IMG/VR virus record: IMGVR_UViG_3300027736_000020
Coordinates: 62,001 to 126,000 of that record
DNA: 64,000 nt
Direction: 5' to 3' (one strand)
Source: a virus
Made by a program: the position numbers and the translations under genes. This document shows positions 43,601 through 53,128 of the stretch, one piece after another (position 1 is the stretch's first letter; every line of letters starts with the position of its first letter). A model generated the notes under the pieces. That model did not search any database, was not told the DNA's origin, and saw only the letters and a program-made list of their open reading frames with translations.

Positions 43601-44783
43601 AAATATACCCCGAAAACCTCATCGCGCTCCAAGGATTTGCATTTGGAGCACAAACTGCTTTATGTGGCAAGGCCATGTTTCTTGCTGCAGAATACACATA
43701 CATTGCCAGTTCTGACATCATGTATGTAGAAATAAATGACGCACAAGGTCGTGCGACATGTTTAATAAAATGCATTTCTTGAAAATTTGTGGATATTTGA
43801 CCTATTTTTTTCCCATTCTTGTCGTATATTTCAATGATCCAGCTTTCATCAAGCCCTGTAATGCCCCTGAATGTTCTGCAAGCTATTGAAAAAATTTTTC
43901 TTTTTTGATTATTCTTTATCTCACATCGAAGCGTATGCATGTCTTTATTGACATATTTTTGCCAATTTGAAGATTCTTTTACTTGCTCAAACACATACAA
44001 AAATGAATTTTTCCTGTTTTTCTTTCTTTCGTCCTCAGAAATGAATCCATTTGAATCAAAAATTATGGCTTTTTCCAGAAATTCTGCTTCAGCAATAATG
44101 GTGCTTGTTGACATGTCATTTGCAAGAGACATTTCAAAGTCATGATGGGGATGACGCATTTTTTGCGAAAATGTTGCCCTCATGTTTGGCAAAAAATCCA
44201 TATCCTGCTTTTCATACGACCATACGCCTGTTGAAAGATATGAGCCATCACCCCAATGTTCAGAAGTCTCATTCTCATCTCTGGATGTCATATCGGGATT
44301 TTTTACATAAAAATTGAATTTTCCTTTCTTTTGATAGGAAGAAAGAATATTCATCAGAAGTTTGTATTTTTCTGATATTGCTTTTCCAAATTTCAATATT
44401 TGATCTTTTGTGTAAATGTTTGATATAAGAGAAAGAAGCAATTGAACATCTCCGCTTGGAATATTTTTTTTGTTGCAATATGCGTACAGTTTCATGTAGG
44501 AAAATAATTTTCTTGATATTTCCAACAAATCATTTTCGGAAAAAACCTGAGGAGGAAAAATATTTTTTAGTTCATGCGCAAAAATTAATTCTTGATTCAC
44601 AATTTGCGGATCCTTGTTCAGGAAAGAAGGCAAAACGGAATCAATCGGCAAATTAAAAAATACAGGATCAAGTTTCTTGAACACAGAAATACTGGGAGAT
44701 TGAGCCTTATGCAAAATCTCAGAAAAACTTTTTAATTTGTCTGGAATGGAAAAAAATGGAATTAATGATTGCTTGTTTTCCAT
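40692..44783 (-). CDS. Giant protein with HD phosphohydrolase domain
   Basis: 1363 aa, beginning MENKQSLIPFFSIPDKLKS. The only recognised domain is an HD metal-dependent phosphohydrolase at about residues 850-1020. 'GPGHKNIDVLTHSLNCATL' supplies the first His and 'VAALLHDIGKA' the HD pair near residue 908. 'EEHAKYSSILAESFA' and 'IIRYHDAFG' supply later His/Asp ligands. HD domains cleave phosphodiesters or nucleotides, sometimes as cyclic-nucleotide or dNTP hydrolases. About 850 residues before it and 340 after it are unassigned. It sits in the same strand and block as the DprA-like and helicase giants, so a packaged, injected multidomain protein is likely (inference). Confidence 0.75.
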   Translation of the reverse strand: MENKQSLIPFFSIPDKLKSFSEILHKAQSPSISVFKKLDPVFFNLPIDSVLPSFLNKDPQIVNQELIFAHELKNIFPPQVFSENDLLEISRKLFSYMKLYAYCNKKNIPSGDVQLLLSLISNIYTKDQILKFGKAISEKYKLLMNILSSYQKKGKFNFYVKNPDMTSRDENETSEHWGDGSYLSTGVWSYEKQDMDFLPNMRATFSQKMRHPHHDFEMSLANDMSTSTIIAEAEFLEKAIIFDSNGFISEDERKKNRKNSFLYVFEQVKESSNWQKYVNKDMHTLRCEIKNNQKRKIFSIACRTFRGITGLDESWIIEIYDKNGKKIGQISTNFQEMHFIKHVARPCASFISTYMMSELAMYVYSAARNMALPHKAVCAPNANPWSAMRFSGYISYVPSSSIGQVASKVSIIAPSYFPTRSMNPIANILDKQSHEMKNELLNPNIWWHTFLTGAIVKAISENSYRVEYPGSNFHVDVHWQHISKGHIVTLFNNFFEQVQEIFIAAEEEDRENIIGLVALAKAMKIKNAPDFTDFEYTVNNEILFEASLENMKSESILGKRVAPATITIPSVPISYSINDASSIIVKYGNMERVNGNLTDYVSIFEKNELLSLSPENNTIQDYKEFFSIVSNFYESQIISSKIKDQESAVKLINFVPIIHAVHTTAMNAKDKMLVPSLIKVTEFDIPANASDKKTYFDFIKVDNQKFNFSYSVRLHAERISKETPSPSKTKKVVPSDFSKIYSFSISCTDNNGNPIFLYKPERQFAFGNVSIFSSLQMIVCGYLPDFIFWVNTEGINAQKNMRISSGSYAKTSEKLFSASKTDTIEWEMPFLPDNTMMSAQYETVKSWLTRQFPSLKGMQQGPGHKNIDVLTHSLNCATLVDVTRPNGYCPAKEIQNDRSIRVLRVAALLHDIGKASREDGGVGGVSEEHAKYSSILAESFASEFFFNPEEKKMFMKIIRYHDAFGKAQTGKLGSVDDAISHLAKIAGDQHTAQMLYHVYRCDVDSIPEFGIEGKNVSEEISEHTFVSPEILLQMICEYMQINKFFPVNIEQIWESEKSMMAGKKIPTQNRKTILSGEFVQKVNDFNDGIPLFYGESVLHSYNPQYFKKMKTVINQIKTNPAISYARDLGMSYDGATGSIARCFVWTNKNSVNNMFFLGMKNYLGLSYSGLHALVNSPIKNKESIASIMSSINNYEKIVDDKYMIVFDYHMGKVIMQKDLEETYLAWKKWKQSKNGSSLFSLTLTNNDMFDMEKVALHMGYSTIINNDGTIVCADSSRIAIIGAYEVRANTSEVAPSDMASEKYYGDNPATISVLLPMGNKEKVLLPKLDHSEIFISNNHTHFLSNNVWNAKPMEEQPEKNMSR

Positions 44784-44791
44784 TTGTAGTT

Positions 44792-45457
44792 TTACTCTTT
44801 CGTGTGTTCAAGAAATGCTAGGTTAGGAGAATTAAAAAATATATTGCTTTCATATACTGGCCAATACTCCAATGGACTTGCGTTAAACATGATATGATCA
44901 GGAGCATGCGTTATTATACCATTACCATGAATTGCCAACGAAGCTCTGTGATGTTCATGCGCCAGATATTCACCGGCAATTCGTAATGCTTCTTCTTTTG
45001 TGTCTTTTCCATATTTGGCAATTTCACACACTACAGGATGATGATTTGCTTCCCTCAGAATAATTAACGTTGTTCCATCATCATTGATAATTTGTACTTT
45101 TAAATTTGATGATCCAAATGTAAAAGTTTTGCAAGGAAGGTTGCCCATTGCAGAAGTTGATGATTCGTGATCTTGGTGTAATTTTTCTGTCATCTGTTTT
45201 GCAAGATCGTGTAATTTTCCGTGCTTTATTTTTTCATTGGATATTCTGTAGGATCCGTCATCATAATGTTCGGATTCCAATCCGTGAACAAGTACTTTTT
45301 TCAAATCTTTTATGTTTGATGTTGTTTCATGCAATTTTTTATGAGGATGAGAATCATGAAATGATCCAATCATGTAGCTAATTTTTCCGGAGGGCAGAAG
45401 ATTCCAATGTCCAAGAGCAGGACTCAATATGTTGGAAAAATTCATTATGGATTTCAT
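44792..45457 (-). CDS. Histidine-rich hypothetical protein
   Basis: 221 aa, beginning MKSIMNFSNILSPALGHW, with AAGGA 7 bases upstream. It has about 20 His residues, several in pairs ('FHDSHPHKKLHE', 'EANHHPVVCEIAKYG', 'LAHEHHRASLAIHGNG'), which might bind metal. The segment 'FGSSNLKVQIINDDGTTLIILREANHHPVVCEIAK' reads like a small beta domain. No family is recognised. It is encoded between the DprA-like and HD giants and may work with them. Confidence 0.65.
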   Translation of the reverse strand: MKSIMNFSNILSPALGHWNLLPSGKISYMIGSFHDSHPHKKLHETTSNIKDLKKVLVHGLESEHYDDGSYRISNEKIKHGKLHDLAKQMTEKLHQDHESSTSAMGNLPCKTFTFGSSNLKVQIINDDGTTLIILREANHHPVVCEIAKYGKDTKEEALRIAGEYLAHEHHRASLAIHGNGIITHAPDHIMFNASPLEYWPVYESNIFFNSPNLAFLEHTKE

Positions 45458-45470
45458 TTTTTTTCCTTGA

Positions 45471-48400
45471 TCACGAATTTGCGGAACTTATTTGAGTGCA
45501 AGCGTTAAAAAATGGTTCACTTTGGTCGCCATTGATATGTCCAAGTATTTTTTTTGTCCATTCCGTAAAAGACAAAGTTACTCTTGCTGGATCTTTAAAT
45601 ACATCGTCGGGTATTTGGTCAGTATTTTTGCCATAATTTGAAAACCCTCCCCTAAATATGTATTTTACTTTTCCTGTTTGAGTATCCATGTGTTCTTGAA
45701 GCTCTTGACTTATTTGTTGAGGCATTGAAATGCCCATGTTTTCTAAATATTTTTTGTAAACATCTCCTCCTGTTGATCCATCATATTCTGAAGTAAGAAA
45801 AGTTCTCCAAAACATTGCTTTCATCATGCGATTTTGTTCGTTTTCGTCATCTGTTTCTTCCCGAATTCTTGCAACCACATCTGCTCTTGTGATGGGTGAA
45901 TCCGGACTATCAGTTTCCAGTTTTTTTTCTTTTATTCCATCAAAAAGTTTTCTTCTTATTCCTTCAAAGTCAGAATTATTTGCCCAATTCTCATACATTT
46001 CTTTTTCTTTGCTGTACACGCCATAGAGAGCAAGTACTTTGGATGATTCATCGTCAAAAGTTCCTATTCCCGCAGGACGAGTGCCAGTATTGGGAGTAAT
46101 TCCAAAATTATCAAAAAGTGAATTTACCTTGGCATTTCTTTCATCTTGCATATCAAGAATAAAATTCCATGTGTTTCTGCCATTGAAATTCAGTGGATTG
46201 AATTGAATTTGACTTTGTCCTGCTGCTTCAGATAGTTTATCAATCCATTGATATTTTTGTTTTTTATTCAAGTCACTAAATTTTTTTCCTTCAACAGTAA
46301 TTATCTTGAAATCGGTTAATTGCAGTCTTTGTGACGATCCATTTGTGTAACTGGAAATTACTTTTTCTATTACACTACGCCTTGGCGTATAACCAATAGC
46401 GTCTCGCGTCAATGTCGAGTCTCTTTCGATTTTTTCTTTCGAAACATCCTCTTTCAATGATTTTCCCTGTATTGATGTTTGATTATTTGGACTATACGAA
46501 GCTTCACAATGTTTGTCAACAATAGCTTTGATTGATTTTATTACAGTATTATACGAACCTCGTTCAGTAACCGGAATATTAGTCGCGAAGTCATCAACTT
46601 CAGGAAAAGGAGCACTACCATTTGGATTTGTTTTTAGATAAACATATCTCATGTATGCTTTTGCAAAGAAAATTGCTTTTTTCTGTTTCAACAATAGTGA
46701 TGGATCTGAAGATGCTAGATCTGAATCCTGTATCCCTGCAACGGCGTCTACATATTTTTTCCCGTAAAGTTGGTCAGTAGCCAATGTCATCAAACCGTCT
46801 ATTTGTTCACTAAGTGGAACGACAGGTGAGGTTCTGTTATTTCCTATATTGTTTGCAAACCCAACATTTGCTGCCATTCCCATTGCCAGATACATATGTT
46901 CCATATCTTTACTGCGATTGCCTGTGGTGGTTGTTCCAATTACAACAAATGTAGAAGGCCTACGTTGTGTTGCCGTCTCAAAATCTTTTCCTTGAAAATT
47001 TACACTGGAAGAAAAACCCAATTCTTTGCTTTTGTCTATTGTTCCACTTTTCCCATTCAAAAGTTTTGTTTTCCATCCATCATCGGTATCAGTATCTTTT
47101 GTTTTAACTGTTGTGTCTTGAGAAGCTCGGGCTTGCGGCAAGAATAAAATGTCATTGGCATCCTTGCTACTTGAAAAAGTTACTGCTGGGACAACCATTG
47201 AAAGATCCTTGCCTGTTGTTGTAAGTGATCTGGTCGGTATGGGAGCAAACATCAATGGACTTTGAGGAACAAAGTAAAGCATTACATTGGATTTGGCAAG
47301 ATTTTTAAACCATTGTTCTGCAAGTCGTGATATTTGTTGCGGTTGGCCAAGAAGACCTGTTATTTCTCTTGCTCTTTGCACTCTTCCGGAATTTATTCCC
47401 GAAAAATCTTCAGAACCATATCCATTATTTCTTCCAAATAAAGTTTGCATGGGAGTAATAAAATTATTTGCTTTTAGTCCCCAAACATGGTTTTTGTTTT
47501 CGTCGAATATTTTCGACAAAAAATTTGATCCGGGAAATACAACCTTTGGTTTTCCCTTGTCGTCACTTATTAATGATTTTACTTGTCTTACGCTGGAATC
47601 TACGGCGTCATCTGTCCAAGGACAATTTATATGTACTTCATCTCCTTTTGAAACAACATTGCTTGTAGATGCAGAATAATCTTCAAATGCATCTTGCGGA
47701 ATATTTTTCTGTGAATCATCATAAGTAAATTCAGGATATTGATCATGAGCATATCCGTCAATGTGACGAGGGTCTAGAGGGCTTCCATTTGGTTCGATAA
47801 CAGGCCCTGTTGATTCCATCAATCCCCTTGCAGACCCATTTATTTTTACTTTGCTAGCAAGGATTTTTTTTCCTCCGGCAATATTTGCACTTGCCTGTTC
47901 TTTGGCAATTGATTGAAATCTTTGTCTTCTTGCCGTATATTCGGCAAGAATAATCATTGATTGCACTTTTCCTGTACTGTCAACATAATTATTGAATTTT
48001 TTTATACCATTTCCGCTTGACACATTTGAAGGATAATAATACGTGTGTTTTGAAATTACAAATTTTTTGCCACCTAATCCTTCTCGAAACATCATTATTT
48101 GCTGGAGCATTACTGGCACTGTTGTTTGACCACCTGTTCTGTTCGTAGTTGTGTATGCTCTTGTTTGTCTTTTTACTTCAATACGAATAGGACTTGATGG
48201 TGCGCCAAGAACATACGTTGAAGATTTTATTCTTGGATCAAATCTCATTCTTTTTAACGATGCAATTCCTATCTGTTTTCTGTCAGATACATTTTCTTCT
48301 TCAGACAAACTTATTCCGTTGTTAAAATCATGAATTTGCTTGTTGCCGCCATATTCCGTAGAATAATTTAAATCATCAACATTCCATTTCCAGTAATTTT

Positions 48401-51400
48401 TTGGTCCGTTTTGCAGCCAAATCCCATTATTGCTTCTTTTTGGAATCACGCCTTTTGCTAGTGCCAAAACTCCTGAATTTCCCGGAGAAGTATCATTTGT
48501 ATCGGCATATATTTTTTTGCCAATTGCCATGGCTCGAACAATTGCTGACATTTTTCTTGAAGAAAAATGCGTTTGAAAAAGAACCAACACATTTGAAAGA
48601 CTTTGCTGAAGCTGCATTGATGGACTGAAACCATTTCTTTTTGTTTCGTTTGAACTTGATGCGTATTGCCAGTCAATTTTAGGTTTCTGAAAGTTTCCGG
48701 GAATTGTTTGCGTTTGTGTTACGTAATCAAACGCTCTTCGAAGAACTTCTGGAGGATATGGTGAAATAACCAAGCTTGATCCATCTCGTTCTATGCCTCG
48801 TTGATAATAATTGTGTTCCCATGATTGACGGACATCTTCTTTCCTGTACGGCGCAATAAATTTTTCTAGAATTGTTCCTCCTTGTCTTGCCTCCTCAAGT
48901 TTTGGTTTTAAATCCATCATCCTTGAGACAAGATCATTGAAAGAAGCGGAAAAATCTCTTTTTCCATCTTCACCTACAGAATATTTTATGCCATATGCTC
49001 CGTTTTCCAGAATAATTCTTTTATTACCGGAAATCAAGATATCTGCAAGCTCTCTTTGTTCATCAGAATAACTGCTTGAGTTTTTATGCCAGCTTTCAGG
49101 ATCGATTGTTGCAAGAATTCTTCCTTGATGAGTGGTGCTTCCTGCTGTTCTCATTGTGCCGGTATCGTAAGTTTTTCCAATTCTTGTTTCCGGTGTCTCA
49201 AACGCAATTGTTCCCAACGACATTCCTGACTGAAGCCTGTTTCTTTTAAGAAGATAATCAGCTGACGGAGATTCTCCGGGAAGCCTTTCTGATATGATCA
49301 ATCCTCCATTTGCAAGTATTTCATTCATGAGAGTAGTTCTCGCAACATCTTTTGTTTGCGAAGCATTAAACAAAACAGGAACATTTTCTGCGTCAGAATT
49401 TAACCCTTCTCCAAGAATTGCAACGGTTTTTCCGTATCCTGAAGGAGTTTTTCCGTCTGGAGACATTGCAAATTTGTGACATATTGAATCTGTTCCGTGA
49501 GCTAATCCACTTATCATCACCCAATTGTTTTGAGCAAATTTTGCTGCAAGTGATGCGGCAAAAACAAATCCATTCCCAATTAATTGCGTACCTTTTTTGA
49601 GATTTGCACCACTCCAACTGCCCGGTTTGTCAGTCCCCATATTTCGCGTACCAACTCCTCCAACAGTTAATGCCTGCCCACTTGCAAGCGAATAAAGAAG
49701 ATTTTGGCCACTTGCTTCCTGTTCCGCATTCAAACCGTTATGACGGATAAATAATAGTTGCGGGGCATCTTCGCCAATGTTTCTCAAAAGCGCGGGATAT
49801 TTTTCCATTGATAATGGAGTGACTATTTCAGTGTTGGTTCTTGCAGCCCAAGCTTTGCAACTTTCTGCAAGATTTTTCAAAATTCCATCTCTTGCCATCG
49901 GTTGCAATGAATAATCTCGAATCATGGACTCAATACCATCATCTGTGATAGAAGAATTTACCTGTTTGATAAATTTTCTTACATCATTTCCCCCATCTTT
50001 AAAAAGTTTTGTTATTTTAGTGTTTAATGCGGTGTCAATCAATCTTTTTTCAAAATCATCCAATGATTCACCGTTAACAAAATTCATTTCTTTTGTTCCG
50101 TTGGTGTAATCCTCCGGGTCTCTATTGAAATCAAATGATTTTTGAGAATCTGGAATAAACAAAACAGGATTGTCAAATTCATTTCTGTTTTCATATATCA
50201 TTTCACTGGGATCAAATCCTGAATATCCTCCATCATACACTTTTGAGGTATTTTCAGGAATTATTGAACACAATAAGAACTGTTGTCCAAATTCTTTTGC
50301 TTTCTGAATTGCATCTAATTCTTTTTTTTCTATTGCCGGAACAATGTGTTCTTCAAATAACTGTTCTATTGTGTCTGCGTTGACATCTTTTACAGTTTGA
50401 TCTGCAGAAATTTCTCTTCTATTGTCTGTAGAGTTTCTAGATATTCTTTCTTTTTCAGCCGTATTATCATCAAGTATCTTGGAGCCTTCACTCCATATTT
50501 GTGTCCATCGAGGATTCGTCCAATGAAGTCCCAGTTTATCCAATGTCATTGCAAGGTTTGTCGCTGCAATTCTTCTTTCCATCTGGCTTTGCGTCAAGGG
50601 TTTTTCCTTGGAGAGAAATGTTCGGGTTCCTTGTTGAGAAGTATTGTCTCTTGAATTTCCGGACGTTACGGTGACCCTTTGCCCTGCGGGTCGAGGAAAA
50701 TCTTCTCCAAGGAATCCTCTTTCGTCGGCAAGCATGCTTTTTAGAACTTCGACTTGATTTTTTCGAAAAGAAGGAATGGGATCTCCAAGAACTGAAGCTA
50801 CACTTTTGGTCGAGGTTATTGCTCCTTTGTTTCCTTTCATGAAATAAACAAGCGGAGAACCTCCCTGTATTCCCTCGTTGTCTTTAACAGGACCAAGTCC
50901 GGGAATCAATCCAGTTATTGCATCAGGCAAATCGATTGAATTTGCAGGCACTATTTGAAAACCGAGCATGTCTGCTGTAATAGCCATTTGATGGGCTTTT
51001 TCAACATGGTTTGATAGTGCTTCTTCGGGATTTTTTTCGCCAAAATATGAAACTCCATTATTTGAAACATGAAGTTTGTGCTCTAATACAATTTTTAAAA
51101 AATCATCAAGTGTGATTGACTTTTCTTCTATTTTTGCACTTTCTCTCGAATCAGCATTTTCATTATATGTTAAGCCATTCAATTCCTGATGTTTTTTGGC
51201 CAATGTATCCATTAAAGCAAACAGTTTTGTTCCTTCTTTGTTTTCATTCAACCAATGGTTATCTTTTATAATATCAGGTCGTTCTATTGTATCTGTTGTT
51301 TGCAGCGGATCTTGTTCTGAATTATATGTATTTCTATTTATGTTATCTTGATCATTAATAAATGATTCTGGAGTCAGGCTTCTTATGTCATCATCTGGAT

Positions 51401-52139
51401 TTTCTTCATCTGCTTGTTTTTGTTCCAGCTCAAGAGTTTCAGGAACATACGGATCTTGTTCGTCTCGTTCATATGATGATGCAGGATCATCTCTTATAAA
51501 TACGGTTTTTGGAACAAGAGACATTATCTCCATTCTCATTTGCTGTATAACAAGCGCCTGTAAAGCCATAGGAATGTATGCTATTCCATCCTTGATTTGC
51601 AATCTTGCTGTTGTTGAGGGTGCATCTTCATTCTTTGGCGAATATTGGAGTTTTTCAGACAATGATCTTACAAAGTCTTCAATATTTCCATGAGTTTCTC
51701 CATTGAGGCCTACTGATTTCAAGTAGTCAAAATTACCTGAAGCGGCTGTTTCAACAGCGGACTTTGCGTTTATTTTTCCTGAACTGGTGACATGAGAATC
51801 TAATCCTCCAACGGTTATCTGTCCATCGTCGTGATAATACGTTGGAACTCCATAATGAAATGCTTCCTCTTCATCTCCGTCAAACTCTTGATCTTGTCTG
51901 TCTTCATGAATGTCAGGCGTGGTTGCATCTCCATGCATATCCGCAACAATTGCAGAGGATTTTCCTCTCTCCGTTGTGACGGATTCATTTTTGGTAATTG
52001 ATCCCGAACTTCTTCCATATACCCATTCCCATGCTTCTGATCCATCCTCATGACGTACGCGTTTCCAAAACCCTACTCCTCCCCTGCTTCCGGGATTTTG
52101 AATTCTTCTGTATGGCTGAGGAAACTGAGGGTTAATCAT
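45471..52139 (-). CDS. Giant polyvalent-type protein with DprA/Smf-like domain
   Basis: 2222 aa, beginning MINPQFPQPYRRIQNPG. Residues about 775-1060 match the DprA Rossmann fold. They show 'KYPALLRNIGEDAPQLLFI', 'LTVGGVGTRNMGT', 'WVMISGLAHGTDSICHKFAM', 'KTVAILGEGLN', 'GGLIISERLPGESPSADYLLKRNRLQSGMS' and 'LISGNKRIILENGAYGI'. A second, partial copy follows at about 1116-1240 ('SLVISPYPPE', 'NVLVLFQTHFSSRKMS', 'AIGKKIYADTNDTSPGN'). DprA binds ssDNA and loads RecA in natural transformation. About 750 residues before and 1000 after are unassigned; one segment is 'IRIEVKRQTRAYTTTNRTGG'. It carries the VTVTSG segment shared with the helicase giant. It is probably a virion-packaged, multifunctional protein (inference from size, place and domain mix). 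Confidence 0.82.
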   Translation of the reverse strand: MINPQFPQPYRRIQNPGSRGGVGFWKRVRHEDGSEAWEWVYGRSSGSITKNESVTTERGKSSAIVADMHGDATTPDIHEDRQDQEFDGDEEEAFHYGVPTYYHDDGQITVGGLDSHVTSSGKINAKSAVETAASGNFDYLKSVGLNGETHGNIEDFVRSLSEKLQYSPKNEDAPSTTARLQIKDGIAYIPMALQALVIQQMRMEIMSLVPKTVFIRDDPASSYERDEQDPYVPETLELEQKQADEENPDDDIRSLTPESFINDQDNINRNTYNSEQDPLQTTDTIERPDIIKDNHWLNENKEGTKLFALMDTLAKKHQELNGLTYNENADSRESAKIEEKSITLDDFLKIVLEHKLHVSNNGVSYFGEKNPEEALSNHVEKAHQMAITADMLGFQIVPANSIDLPDAITGLIPGLGPVKDNEGIQGGSPLVYFMKGNKGAITSTKSVASVLGDPIPSFRKNQVEVLKSMLADERGFLGEDFPRPAGQRVTVTSGNSRDNTSQQGTRTFLSKEKPLTQSQMERRIAATNLAMTLDKLGLHWTNPRWTQIWSEGSKILDDNTAEKERISRNSTDNRREISADQTVKDVNADTIEQLFEEHIVPAIEKKELDAIQKAKEFGQQFLLCSIIPENTSKVYDGGYSGFDPSEMIYENRNEFDNPVLFIPDSQKSFDFNRDPEDYTNGTKEMNFVNGESLDDFEKRLIDTALNTKITKLFKDGGNDVRKFIKQVNSSITDDGIESMIRDYSLQPMARDGILKNLAESCKAWAARTNTEIVTPLSMEKYPALLRNIGEDAPQLLFIRHNGLNAEQEASGQNLLYSLASGQALTVGGVGTRNMGTDKPGSWSGANLKKGTQLIGNGFVFAASLAAKFAQNNWVMISGLAHGTDSICHKFAMSPDGKTPSGYGKTVAILGEGLNSDAENVPVLFNASQTKDVARTTLMNEILANGGLIISERLPGESPSADYLLKRNRLQSGMSLGTIAFETPETRIGKTYDTGTMRTAGSTTHQGRILATIDPESWHKNSSSYSDEQRELADILISGNKRIILENGAYGIKYSVGEDGKRDFSASFNDLVSRMMDLKPKLEEARQGGTILEKFIAPYRKEDVRQSWEHNYYQRGIERDGSSLVISPYPPEVLRRAFDYVTQTQTIPGNFQKPKIDWQYASSSNETKRNGFSPSMQLQQSLSNVLVLFQTHFSSRKMSAIVRAMAIGKKIYADTNDTSPGNSGVLALAKGVIPKRSNNGIWLQNGPKNYWKWNVDDLNYSTEYGGNKQIHDFNNGISLSEEENVSDRKQIGIASLKRMRFDPRIKSSTYVLGAPSSPIRIEVKRQTRAYTTTNRTGGQTTVPVMLQQIMMFREGLGGKKFVISKHTYYYPSNVSSGNGIKKFNNYVDSTGKVQSMIILAEYTARRQRFQSIAKEQASANIAGGKKILASKVKINGSARGLMESTGPVIEPNGSPLDPRHIDGYAHDQYPEFTYDDSQKNIPQDAFEDYSASTSNVVSKGDEVHINCPWTDDAVDSSVRQVKSLISDDKGKPKVVFPGSNFLSKIFDENKNHVWGLKANNFITPMQTLFGRNNGYGSEDFSGINSGRVQRAREITGLLGQPQQISRLAEQWFKNLAKSNVMLYFVPQSPLMFAPIPTRSLTTTGKDLSMVVPAVTFSSSKDANDILFLPQARASQDTTVKTKDTDTDDGWKTKLLNGKSGTIDKSKELGFSSSVNFQGKDFETATQRRPSTFVVIGTTTTGNRSKDMEHMYLAMGMAANVGFANNIGNNRTSPVVPLSEQIDGLMTLATDQLYGKKYVDAVAGIQDSDLASSDPSLLLKQKKAIFFAKAYMRYVYLKTNPNGSAPFPEVDDFATNIPVTERGSYNTVIKSIKAIVDKHCEASYSPNNQTSIQGKSLKEDVSKEKIERDSTLTRDAIGYTPRRSVIEKVISSYTNGSSQRLQLTDFKIITVEGKKFSDLNKKQKYQWIDKLSEAAGQSQIQFNPLNFNGRNTWNFILDMQDERNAKVNSLFDNFGITPNTGTRPAGIGTFDDESSKVLALYGVYSKEKEMYENWANNSDFEGIRRKLFDGIKEKKLETDSPDSPITRADVVARIREETDDENEQNRMMKAMFWRTFLTSEYDGSTGGDVYKKYLENMGISMPQQISQELQEHMDTQTGKVKYIFRGGFSNYGKNTDQIPDDVFKDPARVTLSFTEWTKKILGHINGDQSEPFFNACTQISSANS
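50657..50686 (-). repeat. 30-base segment shared by two giant genes, copy 1
   Basis: Identical to 58975-59004 at 29 of 30 positions, and in the same reading frame (G-Q/R-R-V-T-V-T-S-G). It falls at about residues 485-494 of the DprA-like giant. Flanking DNA is not similar to that of copy 2. Confidence 0.85.
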
Positions 52140-52143
52140 TTTT

Positions 52144-52395
52144 TCATTCCTGATCTTCTAACATTTTCTCTTTTTTTATGGAATTTTTTGCATGATCAAT
52201 CTCTTCTTGTGAAGCATTTATTTTAAACAGATATTTTAAATAATTTTCAGCTTCTTCTAGATAAATATTTTTGTTATTTTGATAAAATAATTTTTTATGA
52301 AGTTTTTTCTTCTTGTTGTCCCTGTTTTTTCCTTCAAAATCTTCTTCAGTTTTCTTGGTGTTTTTCTTGCTAGAAATATTTTTTTGAAAAGACAT
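52144..52395 (-). CDS. Small Lys/Glu-rich hypothetical protein
   Basis: 83 aa from the ATG at 52395 (MSFQKNISSKKNTKKTEED). This start is chosen because GGAG lies 6 bases before it; an ATG four codons upstream has no ribosome site. The protein is very rich in Lys, Asn and Glu and probably helical at the C-terminus ('LEEAENYLKYLFKINASQEEIDHAKNSIKKEK'). It lies 4 bases before the DprA-like giant gene. The function is unknown. Confidence 0.6.
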   Translation of the reverse strand: MSFQKNISSKKNTKKTEEDFEGKNRDNKKKKLHKKLFYQNNKNIYLEEAENYLKYLFKINASQEEIDHAKNSIKKEKMLEDQE

Positions 52396-52429
52396 TTTAT
52401 TCTCCATTTAATTTATGAGCAAACATGCA

Positions 52430-53110
52430 TTAGTCATCGTCTTCAGGATAATTTTGGTCGTCTATTCCGTCTTCATCTTGAATTGACCCAACTGCTGGCG
52501 GTCTGTAATGATCCGCAGAAAGAGTATACCCTTCTGGAATTTTTGGTGTTACATCAAAACCAGTGTATGGGTTCAGTTCATTTGGATGAAAATGCTCCAG
52601 AGGATGTATTCCAAGAGGGTTCGATCTCTTTATCTTACCCCGTCTATCTGAGTGCCTACCTGCTGGAGTTCCTTCTATTCCGGGATATTCAGTGTGAACT
52701 CCAAAAAATCCCAATATTGAGTGAGGTTTTGTCTTTTCAGCTTCTGGTGTTATTCTAAGTCCTCTTGTTTGTATCTCTTGCAATTTCTTGTATTCCTCTG
52801 GACTTGGAACGACATTTTGCGAATTGCCAGATAACCGTGCACTTAATCTGGAAAATATTGAAAATTCTCCGGGTGACAATCCCAACAATTCTGGATTCAT
52901 TTCTCCTTTTTTCGCTTCCGTCGATGATGGATAATAAGGATTTATTGGACGGATTGTTCCAGTATCTATTGTACCAGTATCAATTACATTTTCTTCTACT
53001 GAATCGTTAAGAGCGTCGGAAGGTAGTGTTCGGCCTTGGCCTAAATCTTCATCATCATCGTAGTCGTCGTCTATATCTTCAGTAACTGATGATTTTTTAA
53101 AAAAGAGCAT
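52430..53110 (-). CDS. Acidic hypothetical protein with MLFFKKS start
   Basis: 226 aa, beginning MLFFKKSSVTEDIDDDYDDDED, with AGGA 8 bases upstream. Both ends are Asp/Glu-rich, and the middle is Pro/Gly-rich and probably flexible ('GRHSDRRGKIKRSNPLGIHPLEHFHPNELNPYTG'). Its first residues match the start of the helicase giant next door (MLIFKKS), suggesting a shared N-terminal signal or contact site. No family is recognised. Confidence 0.65.
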   Translation of the reverse strand: MLFFKKSSVTEDIDDDYDDDEDLGQGRTLPSDALNDSVEENVIDTGTIDTGTIRPINPYYPSSTEAKKGEMNPELLGLSPGEFSIFSRLSARLSGNSQNVVPSPEEYKKLQEIQTRGLRITPEAEKTKPHSILGFFGVHTEYPGIEGTPAGRHSDRRGKIKRSNPLGIHPLEHFHPNELNPYTGFDVTPKIPEGYTLSADHYRPPAVGSIQDEDGIDDQNYPEDDD

Positions 53111-53128
53111 TTTTTAATCCTAGTCTTT

